A DNA stretch of 59,830 bases. Origin: Billgrantia azerbaijanica (GTDB lineage Bacteria; Pseudomonadota; Gammaproteobacteria; Pseudomonadales; Halomonadaceae). A program made the translations under genes and the position numbers. The stretch's first letter is position 1; every line of letters begins with the position of its first letter. Below the pieces are notes generated by a model that was not told where the DNA came from, made no database searches, and saw nothing but the letters and a program-made list of their open reading frames with translations. The stretch is taken from positions 1 through 59,830 of the forward strand of contig SBLD01000020.1 in the NCBI GenBank assembly GCA_004551485.1, read 5' to 3'. Below, one piece after another: positions 1-9,690 of the stretch.

Positions 1-40
1 CCGATCTTGCTGAATGTATTAGCGCGACCTGGACGCGGTG

Positions 41-448
<408 letters not shown>

Positions 449-472
449 TCAAGCATACACCGCCCTCGCCGG

Positions 473-501
473 GAAGAAAAAAGGCTCCCCGCAGGGAGCC
501 T
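473..501 (-). terminator. Rho-independent terminator after amtB
   Basis: A perfect 8-bp stem (482-489 with 494-501, 4-base loop) is followed on the minus strand by a run of six T. It lies just after the amtB stop codon and before the second PII gene, so it should end or attenuate the glnK-amtB transcript. Confidence 0.85.
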
Positions 502-521
502 CTTGGTGAGCCGTCGGGGGC

Positions 522-1847
522 TCATTCTGTGTGCGGCTGATGGCCGACTGACGCAGCGGCCGTGTAGCCCGACTGCGAGCGGCCGATTCCACCGCCGTGC
601 ACCTTGGCGACGCTGAACTCGGGGTAGGCCTCCAGGCCGCACTCGGCGAGGTCGACGCCTTCGTACTCCTCCTCCTCGCTGACGCGGATGCCCATCGCCG
701 CCTTGAGGATCAGCCACACGATGAGGCTGGCCGCGAACACCCACACGAAGATGCCGAGGATGCCGATGAGCTGCGGGCCGAAGCCGGCGTCGGCGTTGGT
801 GAAGGGCACGGCCAGCACGCCCCAGATGCCCACCATGCCGTGCACCGAGATGGCACCCACCGGGTCGTCGATCTTGAGCTTGTCGAGCAGCACGATGGAG
901 GCGACCACGAGGGTACCGCCGATGCCGCCGATCAGGGTGGCGCCCAGCGCCGTGGGGGACAGTGGGTCGGCGGTGATCGCCACCAGGCCGGCCAGGGCGC
1001 CGTTCAGGGCCATGGTCAGGTCCGCCTTGCGGAACCACAGCTTGGCCAGGATCAGCGCGAAGATCACCCCGCCGGCGGCGGCGGCGTTGGTGTTGACCAG
1101 CACCTGGGCGACGTTGTTGGCGGAGGCGACGTCGGACAGCTTCAGCTCCGAGCCGCCGTTGAAACCGAACCAGCCCATCCACAGGATGAAGGTGCCGATG
1201 GTAGCCAGCGGCAGGTTGGCGCCGGGAATGGCGTGGATGCTGCCATCCTTGCCGTACTTGCCCTTGCGCGGGCCGAGCACCAGCACCCCGGCGAGCGCCG
1301 CGGCCGCCCCGGCCAGGTGCACGATGCCGGAGCCGGCGTAGTCGGAGTAGCCGACCTCGGCGAGCCAGCCGCCACCCCAAGTCCAGTAGCCGGAGACCGG
1401 ATAGATGACGCCGGTCATCACCACGGCGAAGGCCAGGAAGGCCCACAGCTTCATGCGCTCGGCCACGGCACCGGAGACGATGGACATGGCGGTGGCCACG
1501 AACACGACCTGGAAGAAGAAGTCGGAACGCATGGAGTAGTAGGGGGCGTCATCGCCGCCGGCGGTGACGGAGGCCACGGTGTTCTCGCCGCCGAGCAGGA
1601 AGCCCAGGCTCGGCAGGAAGCCGCCGGCGCTGCTGGAGTACATCAGGTAGTAGCCCAGCAGCAGGTACATGGTGCAGGCAATGGCGAACAGGGCGATGTT
1701 CTTGGTGAGGATCTCGGCGGTGTTCTTGGAGCGCACCAGGCCGGCCTCGAGCATCGAGAAGCCGGCGGCCATCCACATCACCAGGACGCCGCAGATCAGG
1801 AAGTAGAAGGTATCGAGCGCATAGCTCAGCTCTGTCAATTCGGTCAT
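522..1847 (-). CDS. amtB: Ammonium transporter, Amt family
   Basis: A 441-residue inner-membrane ammonium channel with about 11 hydrophobic segments. The twin pore histidines of the family appear in GSGIVHLAG (His177) and AISVHGMVG (His336). The N-terminus runs straight into the first membrane helix with no obvious cleavable signal peptide, unlike E. coli AmtB. The start at 1847 has an AGGAGAG ribosome site; longer readings upstream are not membrane-like and overlap the upstream spacer. It is flanked on both sides by PII genes in the same orientation, 37 bases behind the first one, which fits PII gating of the channel and co-transcription from the sigma-54-like promoter near 2290. Confidence 0.96.
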   Translation of the reverse strand: MTELTELSYALDTFYFLICGVLVMWMAAGFSMLEAGLVRSKNTAEILTKNIALFAIACTMYLLLGYYLMYSSSAGGFLPSLGFLLGGENTVASVTAGGDDAPYYSMRSDFFFQVVFVATAMSIVSGAVAERMKLWAFLAFAVVMTGVIYPVSGYWTWGGGWLAEVGYSDYAGSGIVHLAGAAAALAGVLVLGPRKGKYGKDGSIHAIPGANLPLATIGTFILWMGWFGFNGGSELKLSDVASANNVAQVLVNTNAAAAGGVIFALILAKLWFRKADLTMALNGALAGLVAITADPLSPTALGATLIGGIGGTLVVASIVLLDKLKIDDPVGAISVHGMVGIWGVLAVPFTNADAGFGPQLIGILGIFVWVFAASLIVWLILKAAMGIRVSEEEEYEGVDLAECGLEAYPEFSVAKVHGGGIGRSQSGYTAAASVGHQPHTE

Positions 1848-1884
1848 GGGACTCTCTCCTCGGCCTCGAAGCGGAAGCGGTGGC

Positions 1885-2337
<453 letters not shown>

Positions 2338-2385
2338 TCATGCCGACAGGGGTTAGCCTTGCCGACGCGTGGTGACGCCGCGCTC

Positions 2386-2415
2386 TGCACCACGCTAGTG
2401 CTGCATGGTGGTGCA
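2386..2415 (-). promoter_or_regulatory. Two overlapping NtrC-like enhancer sites
   Basis: Bases 2386-2402 and 2399-2415 each resemble the NtrC consensus TGCACC-N5-GGTGCA: the first keeps TGCAC and GTGC, and the second ends in a perfect GGTGCA half. They lie about 120-135 bases upstream of the predicted start, a usual distance for NtrC enhancers. The centre-to-centre spacing of 13 bases is shorter than usual, so possibly only one is used at a time. Confidence 0.55.
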
Positions 2416-2512
2416 GCTGCCTCGGGATGGCGCACGGCCAAAGGGCATGCGGTGTCGCGGTGCCTTGCGTATCCTGTAGGCAGCCCCTTCACCAGGCCCA
2501 GGAGAGATTGCC

Positions 2513-2866
2513 ATGACGAGTCACGATCCCATCAGCCGGCTGGCCCAGCAGCTCGGCGAGCGCCTGCAGGGCGCCGCCCAGGCCCCGGAGGAGTTCCAGA
2601 AAGCCGTCCAGCAGGTGGTGCGCGGCGCCTTCGACCGCCTGGAGCTGGTCTCCCGGGAGGACTTCGACATCGTGATGGAGGTGCTGCAGCGCACCCGGGC
2701 GCGGGTCGAGGCGCTGGAGCAGCAGGTGGCCGCCCTCGAGGAGGCGGTGGCGGCACAGCGCGAGACACCGCCGTCGCTGCCCCCGGCGGCGGATGAGACG
2801 CCCGCCGCCGGGGACGCTGCGAAGGCCCCCGAGGAGGACGCCGGCGCCGGCGAGACCGACCGCTGA
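2513..2866 (+). CDS. ubiK: UbiK/BMFP-family ubiquinone biosynthesis accessory factor
   Basis: A 117-residue protein of the UbiK (YqiC, BMFP) family. UbiK helps the soluble ubiquinone-biosynthesis assembly and binds UbiJ and membranes. The N-terminal half is amphipathic helix (ISRLAQQLGERLQG), followed by a conserved FDRLELVSREDFDIV block and a coiled coil (RARVEALEQQVAALEEAVA, about residues 64-82); the tail is Ala/Pro/Glu-rich and likely disordered. CAGGAGAG precedes the ATG. It stands alone upstream of comM/yifB. Confidence 0.85.
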   Translation: MTSHDPISRLAQQLGERLQGAAQAPEEFQKAVQQVVRGAFDRLELVSREDFDIVMEVLQRTRARVEALEQQVAALEEAVAAQRETPPSLPPAADETPAAGDAAKAPEEDAGAGETDR

Positions 2867-2949
2867 GACGGCGTCGCGCGGGCGCCGCCCCCGGGGGCTT
2901 GTCGAGAGTGCTAAGCTAGGGTCCTGGCAAACGGACTGCGAGGGACCGC

Positions 2950-4458
2950 ATGACGCTAGCGATAGTCGCCACCCGGGCGGGGCTCGGCCTCGACGCGCCC
3001 GAGGTGCTCGTCGAGGTGCACCTGGCCAACGGCCTGCCCGGCATGACCCTGGTCGGCCTGCCCGAGGCCGCCGTCAAGGAGAGCCGCGAACGGGTGCGCA
3101 GCGCCCTCACCAACGCCGGCTTCGACTTCCCCAACACCCGCCGCATCGTGCTCAACCTGGCGCCCGCCGACCTGCCCAAGGTCGGCGGGCGTTTCGATCT
3201 GCCCATCGCTCTGGGCATCCTGGTCGCTTCCGGCCAGCTGCCGGCGGAGGCGTTGGCCGGCCTCGAGAGCGTCGGTGAGCTGGCTCTCGACGGCCGGCTG
3301 CGTCCGGTCAGCGGCGTGCTGCCGCTGGCCTTGGCCGCGCGCCAGGCGGGCCGCCGGCTGATCGTGCCGCGCGACAACGCCGACGAGGCGGCGCTTGCCG
3401 GCGACCTGCCGGTGCTGCCTGCCGACCACCTGCTCGAGGTGGTGGCGCACCTGCTGGGGCAGCAGCCGATCGCCGCCCACCGCCTGGCGACGCCGCCCGC
3501 GGCTGCCGTGGCCGAGGGTGACCTCGCCGAGGTGCGTGGCCAGCACCAGGCGCGCCGGGCCCTGGAGATCGCCGCGGCGGGCTCGCACAACCTGCTGTTC
3601 GCGGGGCCACCGGGCACCGGCAAGACCATGCTGGCGAGCCGCCTGCCCGGCATCCTGCCGCCGCTCACCGAGGAGGAGGCGCTCGAGGCGGCCGCCATCC
3701 GCTCGGTGTGCGGGCTGTCGCTGGCCGAGCAGTGGGGGCGCCGGCCGTTTCGTGCCCCGCATCATACGGCGAGCGCCGTGGCGCTGGTGGGCGGCGGCTC
3801 CTGGCCGCGCCCCGGCGAGATCTCGCTGGCCCACCACGGCGTGCTGTTCCTCGACGAGCTGCCCGAGTTCTCGCGCCACGTGCTCGAGGTGATGCGCGAG
3901 CCCATGGAGTCGGGACAGATCCACATCGCCCGCGCCAGCCACGAGCGGCGCTTTCCGGCGCGCTTTCAACTGGTGGCGGCCATGAATCCCTGCCCGTGCG
4001 GCCACCTGGGCGACCCGCGCCAGGCCTGCCACTGCACGGCGGCGCAGATCCAGCGTTACCAGGCGCGCCTCTCGGGGCCGCTGCTCGACCGCATCGACCT
4101 GCAGGTGGAGGTGCCGGCGCTGCCGCCGGAGCAGCTCACCGCCCGCGAGCCGGGCGAAGGCTCCGCTGCGGTGCGGGCGCGGGTGATGGCGGCACGCGAG
4201 CGCCAGTACGCCCGCGGCGCGCTCAACGCCCACCTGGGCGGTCGGGAGCTGGAGGCGGCCTGTGCGCTGTCGAGCGCCGATCGCACCTGGCTCGCCGGGG
4301 TGCTGGAGCGCCTCAAGCTCTCGGCGCGCGCCTACCACCGCGTGCTGCGGGTGGCGCTGACGCTGGCCGACCTGGCGGCCAAGCCGCATCCGGAACGCGA
4401 CGAGCTGATGGAAGCGATCGGCTATCGGCAGCTCGATCGCCAACTGCGCCAGGGCTGA
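2950..4458 (+). CDS. comM: YifB/ComM-family Mg-chelatase-like AAA+ ATPase
   Basis: A 502-residue protein of normal length for YifB/ComM. ComM in naturally competent bacteria is a hexameric helicase that promotes branch migration during integration of transforming DNA. The N-terminal domain starts with the characteristic AIVATRAGLGLDAPEV and GLPGMTLVGLPEAAVKESRERV. The Walker A motif GPPGTGKT is near residue 219 and Walker B LFLDELPEF near 300. The Cys-rich CPCGHLGDPRQACHC near 348 is conserved in the family. It is convergent with the lipoprotein gene, with only 8 bases between stops. Many non-competent species also carry this gene, so it does not prove competence. Confidence 0.93.
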   Translation: MTLAIVATRAGLGLDAPEVLVEVHLANGLPGMTLVGLPEAAVKESRERVRSALTNAGFDFPNTRRIVLNLAPADLPKVGGRFDLPIALGILVASGQLPAEALAGLESVGELALDGRLRPVSGVLPLALAARQAGRRLIVPRDNADEAALAGDLPVLPADHLLEVVAHLLGQQPIAAHRLATPPAAAVAEGDLAEVRGQHQARRALEIAAAGSHNLLFAGPPGTGKTMLASRLPGILPPLTEEEALEAAAIRSVCGLSLAEQWGRRPFRAPHHTASAVALVGGGSWPRPGEISLAHHGVLFLDELPEFSRHVLEVMREPMESGQIHIARASHERRFPARFQLVAAMNPCPCGHLGDPRQACHCTAAQIQRYQARLSGPLLDRIDLQVEVPALPPEQLTAREPGEGSAAVRARVMAARERQYARGALNAHLGGRELEAACALSSADRTWLAGVLERLKLSARAYHRVLRVALTLADLAAKPHPERDELMEAIGYRQLDRQLRQG

Positions 4459-4466
4459 AGGGCTGT

Positions 4467-4949
4467 TTACAGCGCCGTGGCATCGAAGGCGCCCTCGAGG
4501 GTCGTCTGCCACAGCGGCGCGCCGTTGTCGGGGCGGTGCAGCGACAGCGTCAGACGGTAGGGCAGGAGTTCGCGGTCGGAGAGCGCCAGGCGCGGCGCGG
4601 TGGCCTCCAGTCGGCACGCTACGCGCCACTGGTGGGGGTCGGCATCCCCGGCCATGTCGGGCTGCCAGTCGAGCACCTGGGGACCGCCCGAGACGCCGAG
4701 AAGCGCCCGGGTCAGGCTCTCGCGCACGCGTTCGGTGGCCAGCCCCAGGGTGGCGTCCACGTCGGGACGGGCCAGCAGCAGGACCTGCTGCTCGGGGGGC
4801 TGGAGTTCGCGCACCGCCAGCAGCTGGCGGGCGGCGCGATCGCTGAGGCCGAGCAGCGCCTGGCGGATCGGCTCGCGGTGCTCGACGGGGGCGGCGCAGC
4901 CGGCAAGGGCCAGCAGCAGGGCCAGAAGGGGGAGGGCGCGCCTCAGCAT
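4467..4949 (-). CDS. Small lipoprotein of unknown function
   Basis: A 160-residue predicted lipoprotein. The N-terminus has two Arg, a hydrophobic stretch and a lipobox ending LALAGC (Cys at about 18). The remainder is soluble, with a stretch VLLLARPDVDATLGLATERV followed by a helix and QVLDWQPD that faintly recalls the periplasmic LpoB-like peptidoglycan synthase activators; this is a weak impression. Its ATG at 4949 overlaps the stop of the upstream hydrolase gene by 7 bases, so the two are probably translationally coupled. No specific function is assigned. Confidence 0.75.
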   Translation of the reverse strand: MLRRALPLLALLLALAGCAAPVEHREPIRQALLGLSDRAARQLLAVRELQPPEQQVLLLARPDVDATLGLATERVRESLTRALLGVSGGPQVLDWQPDMAGDADPHQWRVACRLEATAPRLALSDRELLPYRLTLSLHRPDNGAPLWQTTLEGAFDATAL

Positions 4950-5917
4950 GAGCGGGACGACTCCAGTCGTTCGACGAAGTCGTCCAGCGCCGCGAAGAGC
5001 GTCTGGCGGATCGGTTCGGCCTCGTTGACCAGGTGGTGGCGTGCCTCGGGATGGCGGTGGATGTGCGCATTGGGGAACTTGTGCGCCAGCACCGAGAGGT
5101 TCCACTCCCAGTCGACGGTGAGGTCCTGTTCGCCCTGCAGGATCAGGGTGGGCACCTGGCTGGGCGGCAGGGCCAGCAGCTGGGGCATCCAGCGGCGCAT
5201 GGCGCTGATCCAGTGCATGGAGAGGCGGTCGGGCTGCAGCGGGTCGTGGTCGCGCAGGAAGGCGGCGAACGCCTGGTCGGTGGAGTTGGCGCGGAACTTG
5301 CGCGGGATCGACTGCACGAAGGGGCCCACCAGGCGGTGCAGCCAGCTCGACTGGGACCAGCCCCAGGGGCGCACCAGCGGTGCCAGCAGGGCGAGCCCCG
5401 ACCAGTGACCGTCGTCGGCGTGGGTGAGGGCGTCGGTGGCCAGGATCGCCGCCCCGGTGCTCTGGCCGATGCCGAGCCAGGGACGCGGGGCAAGACCCCG
5501 CTCGCCGAGCTGCTGCTGCAGGGTCCGCAGGCAGTCGGCGTAGTCGGCGAAGTCGTCGATGCAAGCACGCCGCCCGCTGGAGAGACCGTGCCCCGGCAGG
5601 TCCCACAGCACCACGCGCCAGCGGTGTTCGAGCAGGCGCTCCAGCAGGTGACGGTAGAGTCCGAGGTGGTCGAAGTAGCCGTGGACCACGAAGGCGGTGC
5701 CGATGGCCTGCGGCGGGTTCCACACCTGGGTCCAGAGCTGGAAGCGCTGGGTGTCCAGGTAGCCCACGTAGAGCCCCACCCGCTCGCTCAGCAGCGGGGC
5801 CAGGCCATAGTGCTCGAAGTAGCGGGCGAGATGCTCGCCGAGCGGGTGCGTGGCGCTCTCCCCGACGTCGAAGGGGGCGATCGGCCCGAGAGCCTGCAGC
5901 GGGGAGAAATCGGTCAT
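4943..5917 (-). CDS. Alpha/beta hydrolase, lysophospholipase/monoacylglycerol lipase type
   Basis: A 324-residue serine hydrolase. The nucleophile elbow is GIGQSTG (Ser153), the oxyanion region is FVVHGYFDH (about 77-84), the likely acid is Asp265 in QGEQD and the base is one of the two His at 294-295. The block WDLPGHGLSSG is typical of the PldB-like Hydrolase_4 family, with a helical lid at about 185-245. The ATG at 5917 has GGAGA upstream; longer readings enter non-coding DNA. It has no signal peptide, so it is cytosolic or peripheral. Substrate unknown; the family usually acts on lysophospholipids or monoglycerides. Confidence 0.85.
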   Translation of the reverse strand: MTDFSPLQALGPIAPFDVGESATHPLGEHLARYFEHYGLAPLLSERVGLYVGYLDTQRFQLWTQVWNPPQAIGTAFVVHGYFDHLGLYRHLLERLLEHRWRVVLWDLPGHGLSSGRRACIDDFADYADCLRTLQQQLGERGLAPRPWLGIGQSTGAAILATDALTHADDGHWSGLALLAPLVRPWGWSQSSWLHRLVGPFVQSIPRKFRANSTDQAFAAFLRDHDPLQPDRLSMHWISAMRRWMPQLLALPPSQVPTLILQGEQDLTVDWEWNLSVLAHKFPNAHIHRHPEARHHLVNEAEPIRQTLFAALDDFVERLESSRSC

Positions 5918-6087
5918 CGCTGTCTCCGACGGCGAGGGTGGAACGTCACGGCAACGGCGTGCCGCTTCGCCACGGCACCGAAGGGGCAGTTTACACGGCC
6001 CCGGGCGCTCCTTTCGAGCGCGTTGCGCCGGCACCGTTCCCCTTCCTATCTTCACCCTATGTCTAGTGTCTGCCGCCGGACATCGGG

Positions 6088-6116
6088 TTTACATGTGGAA
6101 CGATTTTCCACAAAAT
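6088..6116 (+). promoter_or_regulatory. Candidate glcB promoter with an operator in its spacer
   Basis: TTTACA (6088-6093) and CAAAAT (6111-6116) are separated by exactly 17 bases and resemble sigma-70 -35 and -10 elements (5/6 and 4/6 matches). A perfect inverted repeat, TGTGGAA-N5-TTCCACA (6094-6112), fills the spacer and enters the -10. That placement is what a repressor operator would have. The regulator is unknown; GlcC or another GntR-family protein is a guess. The rest of the 276-base gap before glcB shows nothing else. Confidence 0.55.
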
Positions 6117-6193
6117 TGCCGCCATAACGTGACATCACCCCATTTTCCGGTCGACGAGAGACATTCTCTCGGCCGTGCACGAGGAGACTCCCC

Positions 6194-8368
6194 ATGTCCC
6201 AACGCGTTACCCGTAACCGCTTGCAGGTGGCCGCCGAGCTCGATCGCTTCATCACCGAGCAGGCGCTGCCGGGCACCGGCGTCGATGCCGAAGCCTTCTG
6301 GGCCGGCGTGGACGCCCTCTTTCATGATCTGACACCGAAGAACCGCGAACTGCTCGCCGAGCGCGAGCGCCTGCAGGAGAAGCTCGACGCCTGGCACCGC
6401 GAGCACCCCGGCCCGGTGCGCGACATGGCCGTTTACCGCGCCTTCCTCGAGGAGACCGGCTACCTGGTGGAGCCGCCCGCCGCGGTCGAGGTCACGACGG
6501 CCAACGTCGACCGTGAGATCGCCGTGCAGGCCGGTCCCCAACTGGTGGTGCCGGTGAGCAACGCCCGCTATGCGCTGAACGCCGCCAATGCGCGCTGGGG
6601 CAGCCTCTACGACGCCCTCTACGGCACCGACGCCATCGCCGAGGCGGATGGCGCCGAGAAGACCGCCGAGTACAACCCCAAGCGCGGCGAGAAGGTGATC
6701 GCCTACGCCCGCGGCGTGCTCGATCGTGCCGCGCCGCTGGCCACCGGCTCGCACCGCGACGCCGTCAAGTACGCCCTGCGCGACGGCCACCTGGTGGTGA
6801 CCCTGGAGGGCGGCCGCGAGACCGGCCTCAAGGAGCCGGGCAAGCTGGTCGGCTACCGTGGCGAGGCCGCCAGCCCCGAGGCGATCCTGCTCGCCAACCA
6901 CGACCTGCACCTGGAGATCCAGATCGACCCGAGCCACCCCATCGGCAAGACCGACCCGGCCGGCGTCAAGGACCTGCTGGTCGAGGCGGCGCTGACCGCC
7001 ATCATGGACTGCGAGGACTCCGTGGCGGCGGTGGACGCCGAGGACAAGGTCGGCGTCTACGCCAACTGGCTGGGGCTGATGAAGGGCGACCTCACCGAAG
7101 AGGTGGCGAAGGGCGGCAAGACCTTCACCCGGCGCCTGCACGCCGACCGCACCTACACCACGCCGGACGGCGGCAGCCTCACCCTGCCCGGCCGCTCGCT
7201 GATGTTCGTGCGCAACGTCGGCCACCTGATGACCACTCCGGCGGTGCTCGACGCCGACGGCAACGAGCTGCCGGAAGGCATCCTCGACGGCGTCGTCACC
7301 GGCCTGCTCGCCCTGCACGACCTCAAGAAGGGCGAGAACGAGCCGCGCAACTCCCGCGAGGGCTCCGTCTACATCGTCAAGCCGAAGATGCACGGTCCCA
7401 AGGAGGTCGCCTTCGCCAACGAGCTGTTCGGGCGCATCGAGGACATCCTCGGCATGGCCCGCGACACCCTCAAGATGGGCATCATGGACGAGGAGCGTCG
7501 CACCACCGTGAACCTCAAGGCGTGCATCAACGAGGCGACCTCGCGGGTGGTGTTCATCAACACCGGCTTCCTCGACCGCACCGGCGACGAGATGCACACC
7601 GCCATGGAAGCCGGCCCGATGATCCGCAAGGGCGACATGAAGAACGCCACCTGGATCCAGGCCTACGAGAAGAGCAACGTCCAGGTCGGCCTGGCCTGCG
7701 GCCTGCGCGGCCACGCCCAGATCGGCAAGGGCATGTGGGCCATGCCCGACCTGATGGCCGCCATGCTCGAGCAGAAGATCGGCCACCCCAAGGCCGGCGC
7801 CAACACCGCCTGGGTGCCCTCACCCACCGCCGCCACCCTGCACGCCCTGCACTACCACCAGGTGGACGTCACCGAGGTGCAGCGTGAGCTGGAGGCCCAG
7901 GGCGAACCGGACTTTCTGGACGACCTGCTCACCGTGCCGGTGGCCGAGCAGGCCAACTGGTCTGATGAGGAGATCCAGCAGGAACTCGACAACAACTGCC
8001 AGGGCATTCTCGGCTACGTGGTGCGCTGGGTCGAGCACGGCGTGGGCTGCTCCAAGGTGCCGGACATCCACAACGTGGGGTTGATGGAGGATCGCGCCAC
8101 CCTGCGTATCTCCAGCCAGCACATCGCCAACTGGCTGCACCACGGCGTGGTCGATGCCGAGCGCGTGCGCGAGACCCTCGAGCGCATGGCCAAGGTGGTC
8201 GACGAGCAGAACGCCGGCGACCCGGCCTACACGCCGATGAGCGCCGACTACGCGGCCTCCAGCGCCTTCCAGGCGGCCAGCGACCTGATCTTCAAGGGCC
8301 GCGTGCAGCCCTCCGGCTACACCGAGCCGCTGCTGCACCACTGGCGCGCCGTGCACAAGGCCAAGTAA
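6194..8368 (+). CDS. glcB: Malate synthase G
   Basis: A 724-residue, full-length malate synthase G, which condenses glyoxylate with acetyl-CoA to give malate. The family blocks are clear: [20 protein letters not shown] near 120, the acetyl-CoA/glyoxylate region [14 protein letters not shown] near 335, [19 protein letters not shown] near 430, and [20 protein letters not shown] followed by [22 protein letters not shown] near 600-650. GAGGAG lies 8 bases before the ATG. It stands alone; no glycolate oxidase or isocitrate lyase gene is next to it. A palindrome-containing promoter lies about 80 bases upstream. Confidence 0.97.
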   Translation: MSQRVTRNRLQVAAELDRFITEQALPGTGVDAEAFWAGVDALFHDLTPKNRELLAERERLQEKLDAWHREHPGPVRDMAVYRAFLEETGYLVEPPAAVEVTTANVDREIAVQAGPQLVVPVSNARYALNAANARWGSLYDALYGTDAIAEADGAEKTAEYNPKRGEKVIAYARGVLDRAAPLATGSHRDAVKYALRDGHLVVTLEGGRETGLKEPGKLVGYRGEAASPEAILLANHDLHLEIQIDPSHPIGKTDPAGVKDLLVEAALTAIMDCEDSVAAVDAEDKVGVYANWLGLMKGDLTEEVAKGGKTFTRRLHADRTYTTPDGGSLTLPGRSLMFVRNVGHLMTTPAVLDADGNELPEGILDGVVTGLLALHDLKKGENEPRNSREGSVYIVKPKMHGPKEVAFANELFGRIEDILGMARDTLKMGIMDEERRTTVNLKACINEATSRVVFINTGFLDRTGDEMHTAMEAGPMIRKGDMKNATWIQAYEKSNVQVGLACGLRGHAQIGKGMWAMPDLMAAMLEQKIGHPKAGANTAWVPSPTAATLHALHYHQVDVTEVQRELEAQGEPDFLDDLLTVPVAEQANWSDEEIQQELDNNCQGILGYVVRWVEHGVGCSKVPDIHNVGLMEDRATLRISSQHIANWLHHGVVDAERVRETLERMAKVVDEQNAGDPAYTPMSADYAASSAFQAASDLIFKGRVQPSGYTEPLLHHWRAVHKAK

Positions 8369-8386
8369 GTCATAGCGCCGACCGTG

Positions 8387-8417
8387 AAGCGCCCCGGGTA
8401 CCCGCCCGGGGCGCTTT
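8387..8417 (+). terminator. Terminator after glcB
   Basis: A perfect 12-bp stem (8387-8398 with 8405-8416, 6-base loop) lies 18 bases after the glcB stop codon. The T-tract is only three bases, so termination may be inefficient. Confidence 0.65.
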
Positions 8418-8473
8418 CGGTTATGTTGACGCCAGCGTCAGGTCGCCGATTCACCCCAGCCAGGAGCCAGCCG

Positions 8474-8887
8474 ATGACCGTGATGACCGCCGCCGCCATC
8501 GAGGACTTTCTCGACGAGGTCTTTCCCCAGCGCACCGGCACCATCGAGGGTGTCGACGAGATGCGCGCCACCATGAGCCTGGCCATCGAGGACGAGCACC
8601 TGCGCCCCGGCGCCAGCGTCTCGGGGCCGACCCTGATGGGGCTCGCCGACGTCTGCCTCTACGTGGCGATCCTGGCGCAGATCGGCCCCGAGCCGATGGC
8701 GGTGACCAGCGACCTGCACTGTCGCTTCCTGCGCCGCCCGCGCGGCGATCGCGACATCATCGCCAATGCGCGCCTCCTCAAGCTGGGGCGCCGCCTGGCG
8801 GTGGGCGAGGTGCAGCTCTTCTCCGCCGGCGACGAGGCACCGGTGGCGCTGGTCACCGCCACCTATGTGCTGCCCGACCCGGAGTGA
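8474..8887 (+). CDS. PaaI-type hotdog-fold thioesterase
   Basis: A 137-residue protein of the 4HBT hotdog superfamily, probably a tetrameric acyl-CoA thioesterase. Family features are PGASVSGPTLMGLADVCLY (the central helix with the conserved Gly and Asp), MAVTSDLHCRFLRRP and a C-terminal strand ALVTATYVL. I chose the ATG at 8474, with AGGAG nine bases upstream, rather than the longer frame from 8384, which would run through the glcB terminator. Substrate unknown. The gene ends directly before a short repeat remnant. Confidence 0.82.
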   Translation: MTVMTAAAIEDFLDEVFPQRTGTIEGVDEMRATMSLAIEDEHLRPGASVSGPTLMGLADVCLYVAILAQIGPEPMAVTSDLHCRFLRRPRGDRDIIANARLLKLGRRLAVGEVQLFSAGDEAPVALVTATYVLPDPE

Positions 8888-8889
8888 GG

Positions 8890-8954
8890 GGAAACACTGC
8901 ACGAATGTCTGCGCGAACTGATTCACTCCGCTCGCCGATTTGTTCAGCGCTGAC
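8890..8954. repeat. Short remnant of the repeat element at 23128-23350
   Basis: GGAAACACTGCACGAATGTC on the left and CGCTCGCCGATTTGTTCAGC on the right match both ends of the 223-bp element at 23128-23350, but the internal part is missing. The ends are imperfect inverted repeats of each other. It fills the gap between the thioesterase stop and the stop of the DUF423 gene. Confidence 0.75.
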
Positions 8955-9343
8955 TAAGGTGAGCGCGCCCGCCAGACGCACACCAGCAGGGCCAGCCAGC
9001 CACTGATCAGCGCGAGCCCGCCGAGCGGCGTGACCAGGCCCAGGCCCAGGCCGCCGCGCCCGCCGGCGAGCGCCAGGACGTAGAGCGAGCCGGAGAAGAG
9101 CCCGATCCCCGCTGTCCAAAGGCACAGCACCAGGCGCTGCCCCGCCAGGGGCGAGGAGGCACGCCAGGCCAGCACGCCGAGCAGGGCCAAGGTGTGCCAC
9201 GCCTGGTAACGCACGCCGGTCTCGAAGGCGGCGGCGAGCGGCGGGGCGAGCTGCCCCGCCAGGGCATGGGCGCCGAAGGCGCCGGCGATGACGGTGAGGG
9301 CACCGGAAAGCGCCGTGATGCCCCACCAGAATCGGTCCTGCAT
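8954..9343 (-). CDS. DUF423 (YgdD-like) small inner-membrane protein
   Basis: A 129-residue protein with four predicted membrane helices and the DUF423 signature: [20 protein letters not shown] at the N-terminus, [17 protein letters not shown] in the middle, and GSLYVLAL and [15 protein letters not shown] towards the end. The family is widespread and its function is not known. AAGGAGGGAG lies a few bases before the ATG at 9343, which favours this start over the longer reading to 9418. It is divergent from thiS, with 97 bases between starts, and its 3' end abuts the repeat remnant. Confidence 0.88.
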   Translation of the reverse strand: MQDRFWWGITALSGALTVIAGAFGAHALAGQLAPPLAAAFETGVRYQAWHTLALLGVLAWRASSPLAGQRLVLCLWTAGIGLFSGSLYVLALAGGRGGLGLGLVTPLGGLALISGWLALLVCVWRARSP

Positions 9344-9440
9344 GCTCCCTCCTTGGCCGGCTTTGTCGATACCGTACCCCGAGGGCCCCGGAGCGGCTAC
9401 AATATGGGCCCGCGACATTCGTCAACGCAGAGAGGATGCC

Positions 9441-9641
9441 ATGCAGATCCAGCTCAACGGAGAGGTTCGCGACCTGGCTTCCGACCTCACGGTGGCGCAG
9501 CTGCTCGAGGAGCTGGGCCTCGCCGGCCGGCGCATCGCCGTGGAGCGCAACGAGGAGATCGTGCCCAGGAGCGAGCACGCCGCCACGCGCCTCGCCGACG
9601 GCGACCGTCTCGAGATCGTCCATGCCATCGGCGGCGGCTGA
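9441..9641 (+). CDS. thiS: Sulfur carrier protein ThiS
   Basis: A 66-residue ubiquitin-like protein ending in GlyGly (HAIGGG). ThiS is adenylated by ThiF, carries sulfur as a C-terminal thiocarboxylate, and donates it to ThiG for the thiazole ring of thiamine. The start MQIQLNGE is typical. AGAGAGG precedes the ATG; the longer frame from 9288 is not family-like. A TACAAT lies at 9398-9403 without a convincing -35. It is followed by thiG after 49 bases. There is no thiF or thiO nearby. Confidence 0.93.
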   Translation: MQIQLNGEVRDLASDLTVAQLLEELGLAGRRIAVERNEEIVPRSEHAATRLADGDRLEIVHAIGGG

Positions 9642-9690
9642 GCGCTCGACCGCCGCGCCCGCCCCTTGACACAGACAGAAGGCACTTTCG

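Noticed and set aside
9344-9440. TPP riboswitch upstream of thiS-thiG
   Set aside because: The gap is under 100 bases and no THI-box sequence is visible.
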